Shown here: positions 50,515 through 58,741 of the stretch, in pieces
Layout: each line of letters starts with the position of its first letter
Numbering within the stretch: position 1 is the stretch's first letter
NCBI GenBank assembly: GCA_022822725.1
Contig: JAJEAN010000007.1
Coordinates: 197,435 to 261,434 of the forward strand
DNA length: 64,000 nucleotides
Reading direction: 5' to 3'
Source: Candidatus Latescibacterota bacterium
GTDB lineage: Bacteria; JAAXHH01
Made by a program: the position numbers and the translations under genes
Notes under the pieces: generated by a model
Databases searched by the model: none
The model's input: only the letters and a program-made list of their open reading frames with translations
Told to the model about the DNA's origin: nothing

Positions 50515-51121
50515 GTCCGTTCATTTCGGCAACGCGCTTCTGTTTTTCCTGCTTGTCCAGTTTCCGCATGGTCACGAGGAGCGCAGTATCCAATTGCCTG
50601 ATGCGTTCCGTGGTGGAAGTCAATTCCAGCAGGGACTGCCGGTCCCTCAGGACCATGTCGATCGTCGACGCGATGATGAAGGAGAAGTGCACCGGGTCGA
50701 ATATGCCGCGGATGGCGCCCACGCCCCTGGTCTGCAGGCGGATCATTTTCTGGTAGGCGTTCAGTACCTTCTTCAGGAGGTCGGAGGGGATGTCCTCGTT
50801 CTCGTCGTCGAAGTACTCCACTACGGCTTCCAGGTAGGACTCCCGGTTCAGCACGTCGAGGACCCGGAACCGTCTGCTGCCCTCGGTGAGTATATCCATG
50901 GAACCATTCTCGAACTGCCTCAGAATCTGTGTGATCCGGGCCGTGCAGCCCACCTGGCACAACTGGGTTTCATGGAGGAGGAGAATGCCGAACTCCGTTT
51001 TCTCGTGGATGCACTTTTGCACCATTTCCTTGTAGCGCGGTTCGAAAATGTGAAGGTGCAGCGGCATGCCCGGGAAGAGCACGGTATTGAGCGGAAAGAG
51101 CGGTATCTCGGGAGCGTTCAT
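50468..51121 (-). CDS. LON substrate-binding-domain protein
   Basis: 217 aa, a stand-alone Lon N-terminal domain without ATPase or protease parts. IPLFPLNTVLFPGMPLHLHIFEPRYKEMV at the start, FGILLL, VGCTARITQI and GSRRFRVLDV are family blocks. Such small proteins are common and of uncertain role, possibly binding misfolded proteins or regulating Lon. The Glu-rich C-terminus overlaps the start of the thiamine transporter gene. Confidence 0.87.
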   Translation of the reverse strand: MNAPEIPLFPLNTVLFPGMPLHLHIFEPRYKEMVQKCIHEKTEFGILLLHETQLCQVGCTARITQILRQFENGSMDILTEGSRRFRVLDVLNRESYLEAVVEYFDDENEDIPSDLLKKVLNAYQKMIRLQTRGVGAIRGIFDPVHFSFIIASTIDMVLRDRQSLLELTSTTERIRQLDTALLVTMRKLDKQEKQKRVAEMNGHGRHEPEESESEDGE

Positions 51122-51238
51122 GAGCTATGCCGGATGTACGGGATTCGAGAAAATGACGCGGGATTCCACTGTTATTGAGGATGGCGAACGTGGCCCGGAG
51201 GAGGTGCGAGACTTAAAATCGCCGCGCGTGAACATTCA

Positions 51239-51256
51239 CGACCATACGTGTGGTCG
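51239..51256 (-). other. Small hairpin at the start of the LON-gene leader
   Basis: CGACCA (51239-51244) pairs with TGGTCG (51251-51256) around a 6-nt loop, just downstream of the predicted minus-strand start. The remaining 313-bp divergent gap (51122-51434) contains two promoters and no other gene. Confidence 0.4.
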
Positions 51257-51266
51257 GGTCATTCGA

Positions 51267-51296
51267 ATCTTAATCCGGCCACGGCGGAATTGTCAA
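51267..51296 (-). promoter_or_regulatory. Promoter for the LON-domain gene
   Basis: On the minus strand TTGACA (complement of 51291-51296) is 18 bp from TAAGAT (complement of 51267-51272). It would give a leader of about 140 nt. Confidence 0.6.
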
Positions 51297-51342
51297 CGGA
51301 ATTCGGCAGTCCCCGCGGGTGTTTCACGGGGGCACTTCCCGC

Positions 51343-51370
51343 TTGACGACCCCTTGCCCGCGGCTATATT
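51343..51370 (+). promoter_or_regulatory. Promoter for the acyl-CoA mutase gene
   Basis: TTGACG at 51343-51348 is 16 bp from TATATT at 51365-51370, divergent from the LON-gene promoter. The start would lie about 58 nt before the ATG at 51435. Confidence 0.65.
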
Positions 51371-51434
51371 ACGGTGTTGTTTACGGGTGTAACTGAAATA
51401 GTTTGGCGCAATTAAGTCTTGCCGGGCGGACGTA

Positions 51435-53075
51435 ATGGACGGAATCGAAAGAAGGCCGAAGGAAGTTGGAGATGGGGGGCGGGCCCTGCGCAAGCCTTCC
51501 TTTACCAATATCTCGGGTTCTCCCGTGGAAGGGCTGTACAAGGCCGCTCGACCGTCAGGTTCCGGCTATCTGCGCGACGAAGGATATCCGGGGCAGTACC
51601 CCTACACGCGCGGGATCCACGCTTCCCTGTACCGCGGCAGGCCCTGGACCATCCGGCAGTTCTCCGGCTTCGGGTCCGCGGCCGATTCGAACGCCCGATT
51701 CAGGTTCCTCCTGGACCAGGGCCAGAACGGCCTGTCGGTGGCCTTCGACGTTCCCACGCTGATGGGGCTGGATTCGGATCATCCGTCCTCCGAAGGCGAG
51801 GTAGGCGTCTGCGGAGTCGCCGTCGACACGCTTGAGGACATGGAGACCCTGTTCAGCGGCATCCCGCTGGACCGGATCAGTACGTCCATGACCATCAACG
51901 CCCCGGCCGCCGTGCTGCTGGCCATGTACCTGGCCCTGGCGGAACAAAGGGGCATTCCCTGGACCGCGTTGCGGGGCACGCTCCAGAACGACATCCTGAA
52001 AGAGTACATCGCGCAGAAGGAGTGGATTTGCCCGCCGGCATCCGCGGTGCGGTTCGTCTCCGATACGGTGGTTTTCTGCACGGAGCGCGTACCCCGGTGG
52101 AACCCCGTCAGCATCAGCGGATATCACATCCGGGAAGCCGGTGCAACGGCCGCCCAGGAACTGGCCTTCACTTTGGCGGACGGGTTCGCCTACGTCGACG
52201 CCTGCATGGCCTCCGGTCTCGAAGTCGACCGGTTCGCCTCCCGGCTGTCCTTCTTCTTCAACGCCCATATCGATTTCTTCGAGGAGATCGCCAAGTTCCG
52301 CGCCGCCAGGAGGATCTGGGCGCGCCACATGCGCCGCCGGTACGGCGCCCGGTCCGAGCGTTCCTGGATGCTGCGATTCCACACCCAGACCGCCGGGTGC
52401 AGCCTGACCGCGCAGCAGCCGGAGAACAACATCGTGCGCACGGCCGTGGAGGCGCTGTCCGCGGTACTTGGCGGTACCCAGTCGCTGCATACTAACGCGC
52501 TGGACGAAGCCTACGCGCTGCCATCGGAAAAGGCGGCCCGCATCGCCGTGCGGACCCAGCAGATCATCGCCCATGAAACCGGCGTGGCCGACACGGTCGA
52601 TCCCCTGGGAGGATCGTACTATGTCGAGTCCCTGACGAACCGGCTGGAAGAAGAGGCCGAAGCGTATTTCGAGCAGATCGACGGCTTCGGCGGCATGGTC
52701 GCGGCGATCGAGGCGGGCTTTCCCCAGCGCGAGATCATGGCCGCGGCCAATCGGTACCAGGCGGAGATCGAGGACCGGGAACGGATCATTACCGGGGTGA
52801 ACGAATTTGTCGCTCCCGAGGACCACGACCTGGAGACGCTTCGCATCGACCCCCGCATCGAAAGGGAACAGCGAGGCCGCCTCGGCGGGGTGCGGCGGCG
52901 GAGAGACGGTGCGGCGGTCCGGCAGGCACTCGATGCCCTGGGCAGCGCGCTGCGGAAGGGGGAGAATTGTATGCCGCCCACGCTGGCCGCGGTAAAGGCC
53001 TATGCCTCGCTCGGGGAAATCGTGGGCGTGATGCAGGAAGTACACGGTTTGTACGAGGAATCCGTGGTTTTTTAG
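51435..53075 (+). CDS. B12-dependent acyl-CoA mutase large subunit, isobutyryl-CoA mutase type
   Basis: 546 aa, the substrate-binding barrel of the methylmalonyl-CoA mutase family without a cobalamin-binding domain, so a separate small subunit is needed; none is nearby. Conserved blocks include [45 protein letters not shown] (catalytic H231) and [11 protein letters not shown]. The two residues that set substrate in this family are F76 and Q194, matching the Phe/Gln pair of isobutyryl-CoA mutase rather than the Tyr/Arg pair (Y89/R207) of methylmalonyl-CoA mutase. I infer interconversion of isobutyryl- and butyryl-CoA, as in valine or fatty-acid metabolism. A transsulfuration gene follows after 40 nt. 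Confidence 0.88.
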   Translation: MDGIERRPKEVGDGGRALRKPSFTNISGSPVEGLYKAARPSGSGYLRDEGYPGQYPYTRGIHASLYRGRPWTIRQFSGFGSAADSNARFRFLLDQGQNGLSVAFDVPTLMGLDSDHPSSEGEVGVCGVAVDTLEDMETLFSGIPLDRISTSMTINAPAAVLLAMYLALAEQRGIPWTALRGTLQNDILKEYIAQKEWICPPASAVRFVSDTVVFCTERVPRWNPVSISGYHIREAGATAAQELAFTLADGFAYVDACMASGLEVDRFASRLSFFFNAHIDFFEEIAKFRAARRIWARHMRRRYGARSERSWMLRFHTQTAGCSLTAQQPENNIVRTAVEALSAVLGGTQSLHTNALDEAYALPSEKAARIAVRTQQIIAHETGVADTVDPLGGSYYVESLTNRLEEEAEAYFEQIDGFGGMVAAIEAGFPQREIMAAANRYQAEIEDRERIITGVNEFVAPEDHDLETLRIDPRIEREQRGRLGGVRRRRDGAAVRQALDALGSALRKGENCMPPTLAAVKAYASLGEIVGVMQEVHGLYEESVVF

Positions 53076-53115
53076 CGCGTCGCACGTTTAGGAATCATAA
53101 AGGAAACCGGATCAC

Positions 53116-54297
53116 ATGCCGCGTAACAAGAAGGGACTGTCCACACGCTCCGTGCATGGCGGGGAACACCGCGACAAACCGTTTTCGTCGGTGACCAATC
53201 CCATCGTCCAGACTTCCACCTACGTCTTCCAGAATACCCGGGAGTTGATCGACTACACGACGGGAGCGGTCGACCGGGAGGAGTACGGTCGCTACGGCAA
53301 CCCCACCAAGTCGGTGGCGGAGCGCAAGATCGCCGCGCTGGAAGGCGGTGAGGACGCCGCCCTGTTCTCTTCGGGGATGAGCGCATTCACGTCCGTGCTG
53401 CTCGCCATGCTCTCCTCGGGCGCACACGTGATCGTCATGGACGAGTGCTACCGGCGCAGCCGCCAGTTCTGCCGGCAGATCCTCCCGCGGTACAACATCG
53501 ACGTGACCTTCGTCAAGACGGGCGATTACGATGAACTGGCCTCGGCGATCAACGGGAAGACCCGCCTTATCGTATCCGAATCCCCCACAAACCCGTATCT
53601 GAACGTGATCGACCTGGAGAAGGTCGTGGAGATCGCCGCCAGGCACCGCGTTAAGGTGCTGATCGACGGCACGTTCGCCACACCTTACAACCAGAAGCCC
53701 ATGGATTACGGGATCGACCTGGTCCTCCACAGTGCCACAAAATACCTGGGCGGCCACAACGACCTGCTGTCCGGTGCCGTCGTGGGCAGCGCGCCGCTCA
53801 TCGCCGCCGTCCGCGAGTTCCGCGACGTCACCGGGGGCATCGTCGATCCGCACGGCGCTTACCTGCTGATCCGCGGCCTGAAGACCTTCGCCCTGCGCAT
53901 GGAACAGCATAACGCGAACGGCCTGGCCGTCGCCCGTTTCCTGGAAGGCCACCCGCGCATCCGGAAGACGTACTATCCCGGACTGGAGAGCCACGCGGGT
54001 CACGATACCGCGCGTAAGCAGATGAGCGGTTTCGGCGGCGTAGTGAGCTTCGAGGTCGACGGCGACATGGATACGACCATCCGCTTCATAGACGCGGTGC
54101 GCATTCCCTACATCGCGCCGAGCCTGGGCGGAGTGGAAAGCCTGATCGAGCAGCCCGCCATCATGTCATTCTATGAAATGGACCGGTCCGAGCGCCTCGA
54201 GATCGGCATCAAGGACGAACTCGTCCGGTTCTCCGTGGGGATCGAAAACGCCGATGATCTGATCGCCGACCTGGACCAGGCCCTGGGAAAGATCTAG
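53116..54297 (+). CDS. Cys/Met-metabolism PLP enzyme (cystathionine gamma-synthase/lyase type)
   Basis: 393 aa. The PLP lysine is K209 in HSATKYLGGHNDLLSG, and YGRYGNPTKSVAERKIAALEGGEDAALFSSGMSA is the family N-terminal block with the phosphate-binding Tyr and Arg. Enzymes of this fold include cystathionine gamma-synthase, gamma-lyase, methionine gamma-lyase and O-acetylhomoserine sulfhydrylase; sequence alone does not decide. If it is a gamma-lyase it would yield 2-oxobutyrate, but that is speculation. No terminator was recognised between its stop and tRNA-Gln. Confidence 0.9.
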   Translation: MPRNKKGLSTRSVHGGEHRDKPFSSVTNPIVQTSTYVFQNTRELIDYTTGAVDREEYGRYGNPTKSVAERKIAALEGGEDAALFSSGMSAFTSVLLAMLSSGAHVIVMDECYRRSRQFCRQILPRYNIDVTFVKTGDYDELASAINGKTRLIVSESPTNPYLNVIDLEKVVEIAARHRVKVLIDGTFATPYNQKPMDYGIDLVLHSATKYLGGHNDLLSGAVVGSAPLIAAVREFRDVTGGIVDPHGAYLLIRGLKTFALRMEQHNANGLAVARFLEGHPRIRKTYYPGLESHAGHDTARKQMSGFGGVVSFEVDGDMDTTIRFIDAVRIPYIAPSLGGVESLIEQPAIMSFYEMDRSERLEIGIKDELVRFSVGIENADDLIADLDQALGKI

Positions 54298-54424
54298 GTC
54301 GCGGCGAAGCAGGATGAGGTGAGCCTGGAGTCCGTGGTTAATTCGCCGGGATTGTTGTGGCAGACCGAACACGAAATTCCGAAAACAGCAATGGCGAATT
54401 CAGAGGCGATTTCAAAGCGGCAAA

Positions 54425-54496
54425 CTCCGGGGCCAGGACTCGAACCTGGATAGCCAGAACCAAAATCTGGTGTCCTGCCAATTGAACGACCCCGGA
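54425..54496 (-). tRNA. tRNA-Gln (TTG anticodon)
   Basis: Minus-strand cloverleaf: acceptor TCCGGGG/CCCCGGA, D arm GTTC/GGAC, anticodon stem CCAGA/TCTGG with loop TTTTGGT giving UUG, and T arm CCAGG/CCTGG with TTCGAGT. The discriminator is G; CCA is not encoded. The 5' end is only 4 nt beyond the stop codon of the small lipoprotein gene, so the two are likely cotranscribed and the tRNA is cut out. Confidence 0.96.
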
Positions 54497-54500
54497 ATAC

Positions 54501-54899
54501 TCACGGTCCGGTCGGCGTTTCGGACCGGAAGACTTCCACCCTCAAGGCGATTTCGCACGCCCCCGTCTGCGCGTTTCTTGCCGCCCGGTACCGGAGCACG
54601 GTGTCGGCGACGACTTCCACCGTGTTGCGGTCGACACCCGAACAGGTCGGCGATTCCACCGACAGGATGTGCGTTCCGGGCTTAACGGACCGGAACTCCG
54701 TATAGGCGCCTGCAGGCAGTTCCCTTGCGTCCCCCGCCAGGTCGACCCGAATGGCTTCGGTACTCTCCAGCGTATTGTAAACGGTCAGGACGTAGGTGTC
54801 TCCGCCCCCGCAGGCCGCATGCATCATCGCGGCGACGAACAGGGCAGTGATGCTGCCGGCTCGCATTCGTGACGGTCCTGAGCCGATGTATCCATTCAT
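54501..54899 (-). CDS. Small predicted lipoprotein, function unknown
   Basis: 132 aa. A signal peptide (AGSITALFVAAMMHAAC) ends at a cysteine near residue 30 followed by GGG, as in lipoproteins. The mature part has beta-rich sequence (TYVLTVYNTLESTEAIRVDL, YTEFRSVKPGTHILSV) with two further cysteines, a pattern seen in small envelope proteins. I do not recognise the family. An ATG at 54866 would give a more ordinary signal peptide. Its transcript probably continues into tRNA-Gln. Confidence 0.65.
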   Translation of the reverse strand: MNGYIGSGPSRMRAGSITALFVAAMMHAACGGGDTYVLTVYNTLESTEAIRVDLAGDARELPAGAYTEFRSVKPGTHILSVESPTCSGVDRNTVEVVADTVLRYRAARNAQTGACEIALRVEVFRSETPTGP

Positions 54900-54949
54900 G
54901 ACAATACCCGAAACCGTTGCCCAGTAGCGCGGTACCCGCGGCCCGGCAC

Positions 54950-54978
54950 AATCTACCCGGCGGGGCGCCGGCTGTCAA
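54950..54978 (-). promoter_or_regulatory. Promoter for the lipoprotein gene and tRNA-Gln
   Basis: On the minus strand TTGACA (complement of 54973-54978) is 17 bp from TAGATT (complement of 54950-54955). The -35 lies inside the 56-bp tandem repeat, whose second copy carries a spare TTGACA (complement of 55029-55034) with no -10. Confidence 0.6.
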
Positions 54979-55080
54979 TCGGAAGTTGGCCGTCGGTCTG
55001 CGTTCGGCATCGACCCGCGTCGGCCGGCTGTCAATCGGAAGTTGGCCGTCGGTCTGCGTTCGGCATCGGCCCGCGTCGGC
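54969..55080 (+). repeat. 56-bp tandem duplication
   Basis: Two copies, about 54969-55024 and 55025-55080, with a single clear difference (CATCGACCC versus CATCGGCCC). They lie in the 321-bp divergent gap 54900-55220 and contain no gene. The rest of the gap holds the two promoters noted. Confidence 0.92.
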
Positions 55081-55137
55081 CGGCGGACTGCGATAGCCGG
55101 CATTCCGCGTCGGCCTGTGCCCCGGGCCGTAATCTGC

Positions 55138-55166
55138 TTGACAGATCGGCCAGTCCATATTAAAAT
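55138..55166 (+). promoter_or_regulatory. Promoter for the solute-binding protein operon
   Basis: TTGACA at 55138-55143, 17 bp, TAAAAT at 55161-55166; near-consensus. It would start the transcript of the binding protein, kinase, regulator and glycosyltransferase genes about 48 nt before the ATG at 55221. Confidence 0.8.
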
Positions 55167-55220
55167 GTGGAGACTCACACGATCCCCCCTCCAGCTCAAG
55201 TACCACCAGGCGGTGTTTTC

Positions 55221-56888
55221 ATGCTGAAGACACGGCACATCACAGTCAGACACCTGCTTGCCTGTTCGTTGACCCTGTCCCTGTTTTCTTTGCCCGGCGC
55301 GGTCTTCGGCCAGCTTGCGGAGCGCCCTGAGCCCCAGGACCGCCTGAACCCCCGGGAGCACCCGGTCCGGGAAGGCGGTACGGTCACCATCGGCAAGGTG
55401 GCCGTGGGAGAACTCACCTTCCATCCCCTGTTCAACAGCCTTGGTGTGGAGCGGGAGATCGCCTCGCTGATCTACGGCGAAGGCCTGCTTCGCGTGGACG
55501 AATCGGGCACGCCGTCGGAGGGGCTGGCCTATCTGCCGTTCAAGCTTTCGAACGGCAGCGACTGGGTGTTCCGGCTGAAGCAGGGCATTGAGTTCCACGA
55601 CGGGGAGCCGATGACGGCCGCCGACGTGATCTTTACGTACACGCGGTACAAGGCCGCCCGGGTGTACGATCCTGTCTTCCACCGCTATTTCCAGAACATC
55701 GAGCAGATTACCGCCCTCGATCGGCAAACCGTCCGGATCATCATGAAATCGCCGATCGAGTCCTTTCCCGATCGGCTTGCCACCCTGCCCATACTGCCCC
55801 GGCACCAGATGGGGTCCGGCCTCTTCGCCGACACCGGCGCGCACCTGGAAACGACCCGGCCCATCGGACTGGGTCCGTACAGGGTCGCGTCATGGCCCGT
55901 CCGCGATACGGTAACGCTCGAGGCCAATGAAACCTGGCACCAGGGCCGCGCGAACCTGGACAGGGTAGTCTACCGGTTCTATCCCACATCCGAATCCCTG
56001 CAGGCGGCTTTCATCATGCGGGAAGTGGATCTCATCGAAGTGGAACGCGACGGCACGCTGAAGGACCTGAAGCGGGCGCGGTCCGATGCGAAGATCCAGG
56101 CGATCGTACCCGGAAACCGAGCCTTCTCGGCGATTTTCTACAATCACCGGCATCCGCTGCTTTCAGATTCGGCCATACGGCGCGCGCTGACCTATGCCAC
56201 GGACCGCCAGCGCATCCTCGACGAGGTGCTCGTGCGTGGCGCCGGGGTGCTGGCCCAGGGTCCCATACACCCGGATTTCGAGTTCAAGGGCGGCGACATG
56301 GGATTCGAATACAGGCCGCGCGAGGCCCGTGAAATGCTGCTTCTGCAGGGCTGGGAGGACGGCGACGGCGACGGGTTTCTCGACCGGGAGGGACGGCCCC
56401 TCCGGTTCGAACTGCTGTTCCCGAGGGGACAGACCTCGGCCGAAAAGACCGTGAGGGTCCTCAAGCTGAACCTGAACCATATCGGCATCCAGGTCATTCC
56501 CGTGCCCGTCACCCAGAAGGAACTGGTCCAGCGACTCGGTATCGGCAGCTACGACGCGGCGCTGTTCGTGCAGGATTTCGAGCCCACGGCGGACGATCTC
56601 TACGCCGTGTTCCACTCGGAAAGCATCGGCCTGGGGAACATGCTCGGATATCGGAATCGCCAGGTCGACCGCAACATAAACTTCCTCTTCGGGCTGTCCG
56701 ACAAGTACCAGGCCGGACCCGTCTACCAGCAGCTCGAAATGCTGTTGGTCCGGGACCAGCCCTGCATGTTCCTCTACTTCGTGGATACCCGGTACATCGC
56801 GTACGATCCCACCTTGAACAACCTGGGCCGCCCGGGCGAATCGCTCCAGTCGCCCGCGGCATGGTTCCGGACCGAACGCGCCCGCTGA
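55221..56888 (+). CDS. Extracytoplasmic solute-binding protein, family 5 (DppA/OppA type)
   Basis: 555 aa from the ATG at 55221; a longer open frame to 55167 lies over the promoter and is rejected. A Sec signal peptide (HLLACSLTLSLFSLPGAVFGQ) is present. The body follows family 5 proteins: SNGSDWVFRLKQGIEFHDGEPMTAADVIFTYTRYK-type N-lobe, IRRALTYATDRQRILDEVL in the C-lobe, and the domain III segment near residues 370-400. Ligands are usually peptides. No permease or ATPase gene is near; instead a kinase gene starts 13 nt later. It may serve as the sensing partner of that kinase. Confidence 0.9.
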   Translation: MLKTRHITVRHLLACSLTLSLFSLPGAVFGQLAERPEPQDRLNPREHPVREGGTVTIGKVAVGELTFHPLFNSLGVEREIASLIYGEGLLRVDESGTPSEGLAYLPFKLSNGSDWVFRLKQGIEFHDGEPMTAADVIFTYTRYKAARVYDPVFHRYFQNIEQITALDRQTVRIIMKSPIESFPDRLATLPILPRHQMGSGLFADTGAHLETTRPIGLGPYRVASWPVRDTVTLEANETWHQGRANLDRVVYRFYPTSESLQAAFIMREVDLIEVERDGTLKDLKRARSDAKIQAIVPGNRAFSAIFYNHRHPLLSDSAIRRALTYATDRQRILDEVLVRGAGVLAQGPIHPDFEFKGGDMGFEYRPREAREMLLLQGWEDGDGDGFLDREGRPLRFELLFPRGQTSAEKTVRVLKLNLNHIGIQVIPVPVTQKELVQRLGIGSYDAALFVQDFEPTADDLYAVFHSESIGLGNMLGYRNRQVDRNINFLFGLSDKYQAGPVYQQLEMLLVRDQPCMFLYFVDTRYIAYDPTLNNLGRPGESLQSPAAWFRTERAR

Positions 56889-56901
56889 CGGCGCGCAATC
56901 C

Positions 56902-58728
56902 ATGTTTCCCGGTAACTTACGAGAACGACTGTGGCCACGGCTGCTCGTGTCCCATATCGCGCTGGCCACCATTCCGGTGCTGATCGTCGGACTGCTTCTG
57001 CTCGCGACGGCCCGTCGTTCGATCGAGGACACGGTGGCCGACGGCAACCTCGAGGTCGCGCGCAGGGCGAGCAACGAGATCAGGCTGTATATCGAACAGG
57101 CGCAGCGCGTGATCGACCTGGCCGCGGACAACATGGACATGATCGACGCGACGGACGCGGTGTACCAGCAATTGATAGACAACCTGGTCATCCGCCAGGA
57201 CTTTCTCAGCGAACTGGCCGTGCTTGACCTGTCGGGCGGCGAAAGGCTGACCACCCGGCTCGAAGGGCCGTTGACGGCGCGGCCGGACCTGGCGCTGCCT
57301 CCGGGCGAAGGCACCGCGATCTCTCCGGTGTTCATCGCGGACGACGGCCTGCCCGCGGTGACGATCACCGTGCCCCTGCGCCGATTCGACGAACACACGG
57401 GGTACCTTGCGGCGCGGGTGAGCCTGAAGGACATGTGGGACCTGGTGGACAACATTCAACTGGGGGAGGGACAGCGGGAGGGTTTCGGCAACGCATACGT
57501 CGTGACCGGGAACGGCCGCCTGATTGCCCATCCGGAACGGGAAAGGGTGTACCGCCAGGACAATCTGTCCGGTTCTCCCGTCGGCATGGAACTGGGTGAA
57601 CAGCAGAGCGGTACGCTGGTCTATACCGGGGCGTCGGGTGAGATGGTCTCCGCCTTCGCGACCGTCATGCCGATCGGGTGGAAGGTCGTCATCGAACAAC
57701 CGGCGGACCGGGCCTTTGCCAGGTCGCGGGACATGATCCTGGGCATCAGCGTACTCATGGTGATCAGCGCGGCGGTCGCTTCGCTCATCGGCATTCTGGT
57801 CGTCCGCAAAATCGTCCGCCCGATCTACGAACTGGTGCGCGGCGCGCAGTTGTTTGCCCGGGGCAGGCTGACCCATACCATAGAAACGCCGGGACACGGC
57901 GAACTGACGACCCTGGCCCGGGAGTTCAACCAGATGGCCCGCGAGCTGCTGGAAAAGGAACGACGGCTGAAACGGGCCGAACGCCTGGCGACGCTGAGCA
58001 AGTTCGCCACCATTCTCTCCCACGAGATCCGGAATCCGCTCAACTCCATGATCATCAACCTGCGGATTCTCAAGCGGGATATGGAGAAACAGAACGGCGA
58101 CCTGGGAAACAGGGGCGGGCACTACGAGAAGGTGATTTCGGAAATCTGGCGTATCGACAGCCTCGTCGAGAACTTCCTGAATTACGCCCGGCCCCCCGAA
58201 CTTATGCCTTACCCCCACGACATCAACGGGGTGCTCGACGAGGTCGTCGCGACCCACCAGGGTACGGCACAGGAACGGGGCGTCCGCATCGTATCCCGGT
58301 ACCAGGACGGCGAATTGCCGGTATCGGTCGATGTAAACCAGATCAAGCAGGTGTTTCTGAACATCATGCTGAACGCCTTCGATGCCATGGAGACCGGGGG
58401 CACGCTTACGATTTCCACGGAACGGGCGCCGCCCCGCGACCGGGCCGACCGGACCCTGGAAGGCTTCGGCGACAGTCCCCGGGTAAACATAAAATTCGAA
58501 GATACGGGAAGGGGTATTGATCCGGGACGGCTGGATCGTATATTCGAGGTGTACTACACGTCCAAGTCGAACGGAACGGGTCTGGGCCTGCCCATCGCCC
58601 AGCAGATCGTGGAGAAACACGGGGGCGTGATCACGGTCGAAAGCACGCCCGGACAGGGGACGGCTTTCACGCTGGTCCTGCCGGCGCTGGAAGCGGAAAT
58701 GGCCGAGTCTTCATCAGGGCAAGAGTGA
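56902..58728 (+). CDS. Sensor histidine kinase with double-Cache-like periplasmic domain
   Basis: 608 aa. Membrane helix 1 (about 14-36), a large periplasmic domain of dCache type (about 40-275), helix 2 (about 278-302), HAMP (303-355), HisKA with H374 (ILSHEIRNPLNSM), and HATPase with VFLNIMLNAFDAM, DTGRGID and NGTGLGLPIA. Such kinases commonly pair with NtrC-type regulators, and one is encoded 13 nt downstream. The upstream solute-binding protein may present ligand to the periplasmic domain. Confidence 0.94.
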   Translation: MFPGNLRERLWPRLLVSHIALATIPVLIVGLLLLATARRSIEDTVADGNLEVARRASNEIRLYIEQAQRVIDLAADNMDMIDATDAVYQQLIDNLVIRQDFLSELAVLDLSGGERLTTRLEGPLTARPDLALPPGEGTAISPVFIADDGLPAVTITVPLRRFDEHTGYLAARVSLKDMWDLVDNIQLGEGQREGFGNAYVVTGNGRLIAHPERERVYRQDNLSGSPVGMELGEQQSGTLVYTGASGEMVSAFATVMPIGWKVVIEQPADRAFARSRDMILGISVLMVISAAVASLIGILVVRKIVRPIYELVRGAQLFARGRLTHTIETPGHGELTTLAREFNQMARELLEKERRLKRAERLATLSKFATILSHEIRNPLNSMIINLRILKRDMEKQNGDLGNRGGHYEKVISEIWRIDSLVENFLNYARPPELMPYPHDINGVLDEVVATHQGTAQERGVRIVSRYQDGELPVSVDVNQIKQVFLNIMLNAFDAMETGGTLTISTERAPPRDRADRTLEGFGDSPRVNIKFEDTGRGIDPGRLDRIFEVYYTSKSNGTGLGLPIAQQIVEKHGGVITVESTPGQGTAFTLVLPALEAEMAESSSGQE

Positions 58729-58741
58729 ACTGGAGTAATCC

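Noticed and set aside
54969-55080. Possible mobile-element ends in the 56-bp repeats
   Set aside because: Simple direct tandem duplication with no terminal inverted repeats and no transposase gene.
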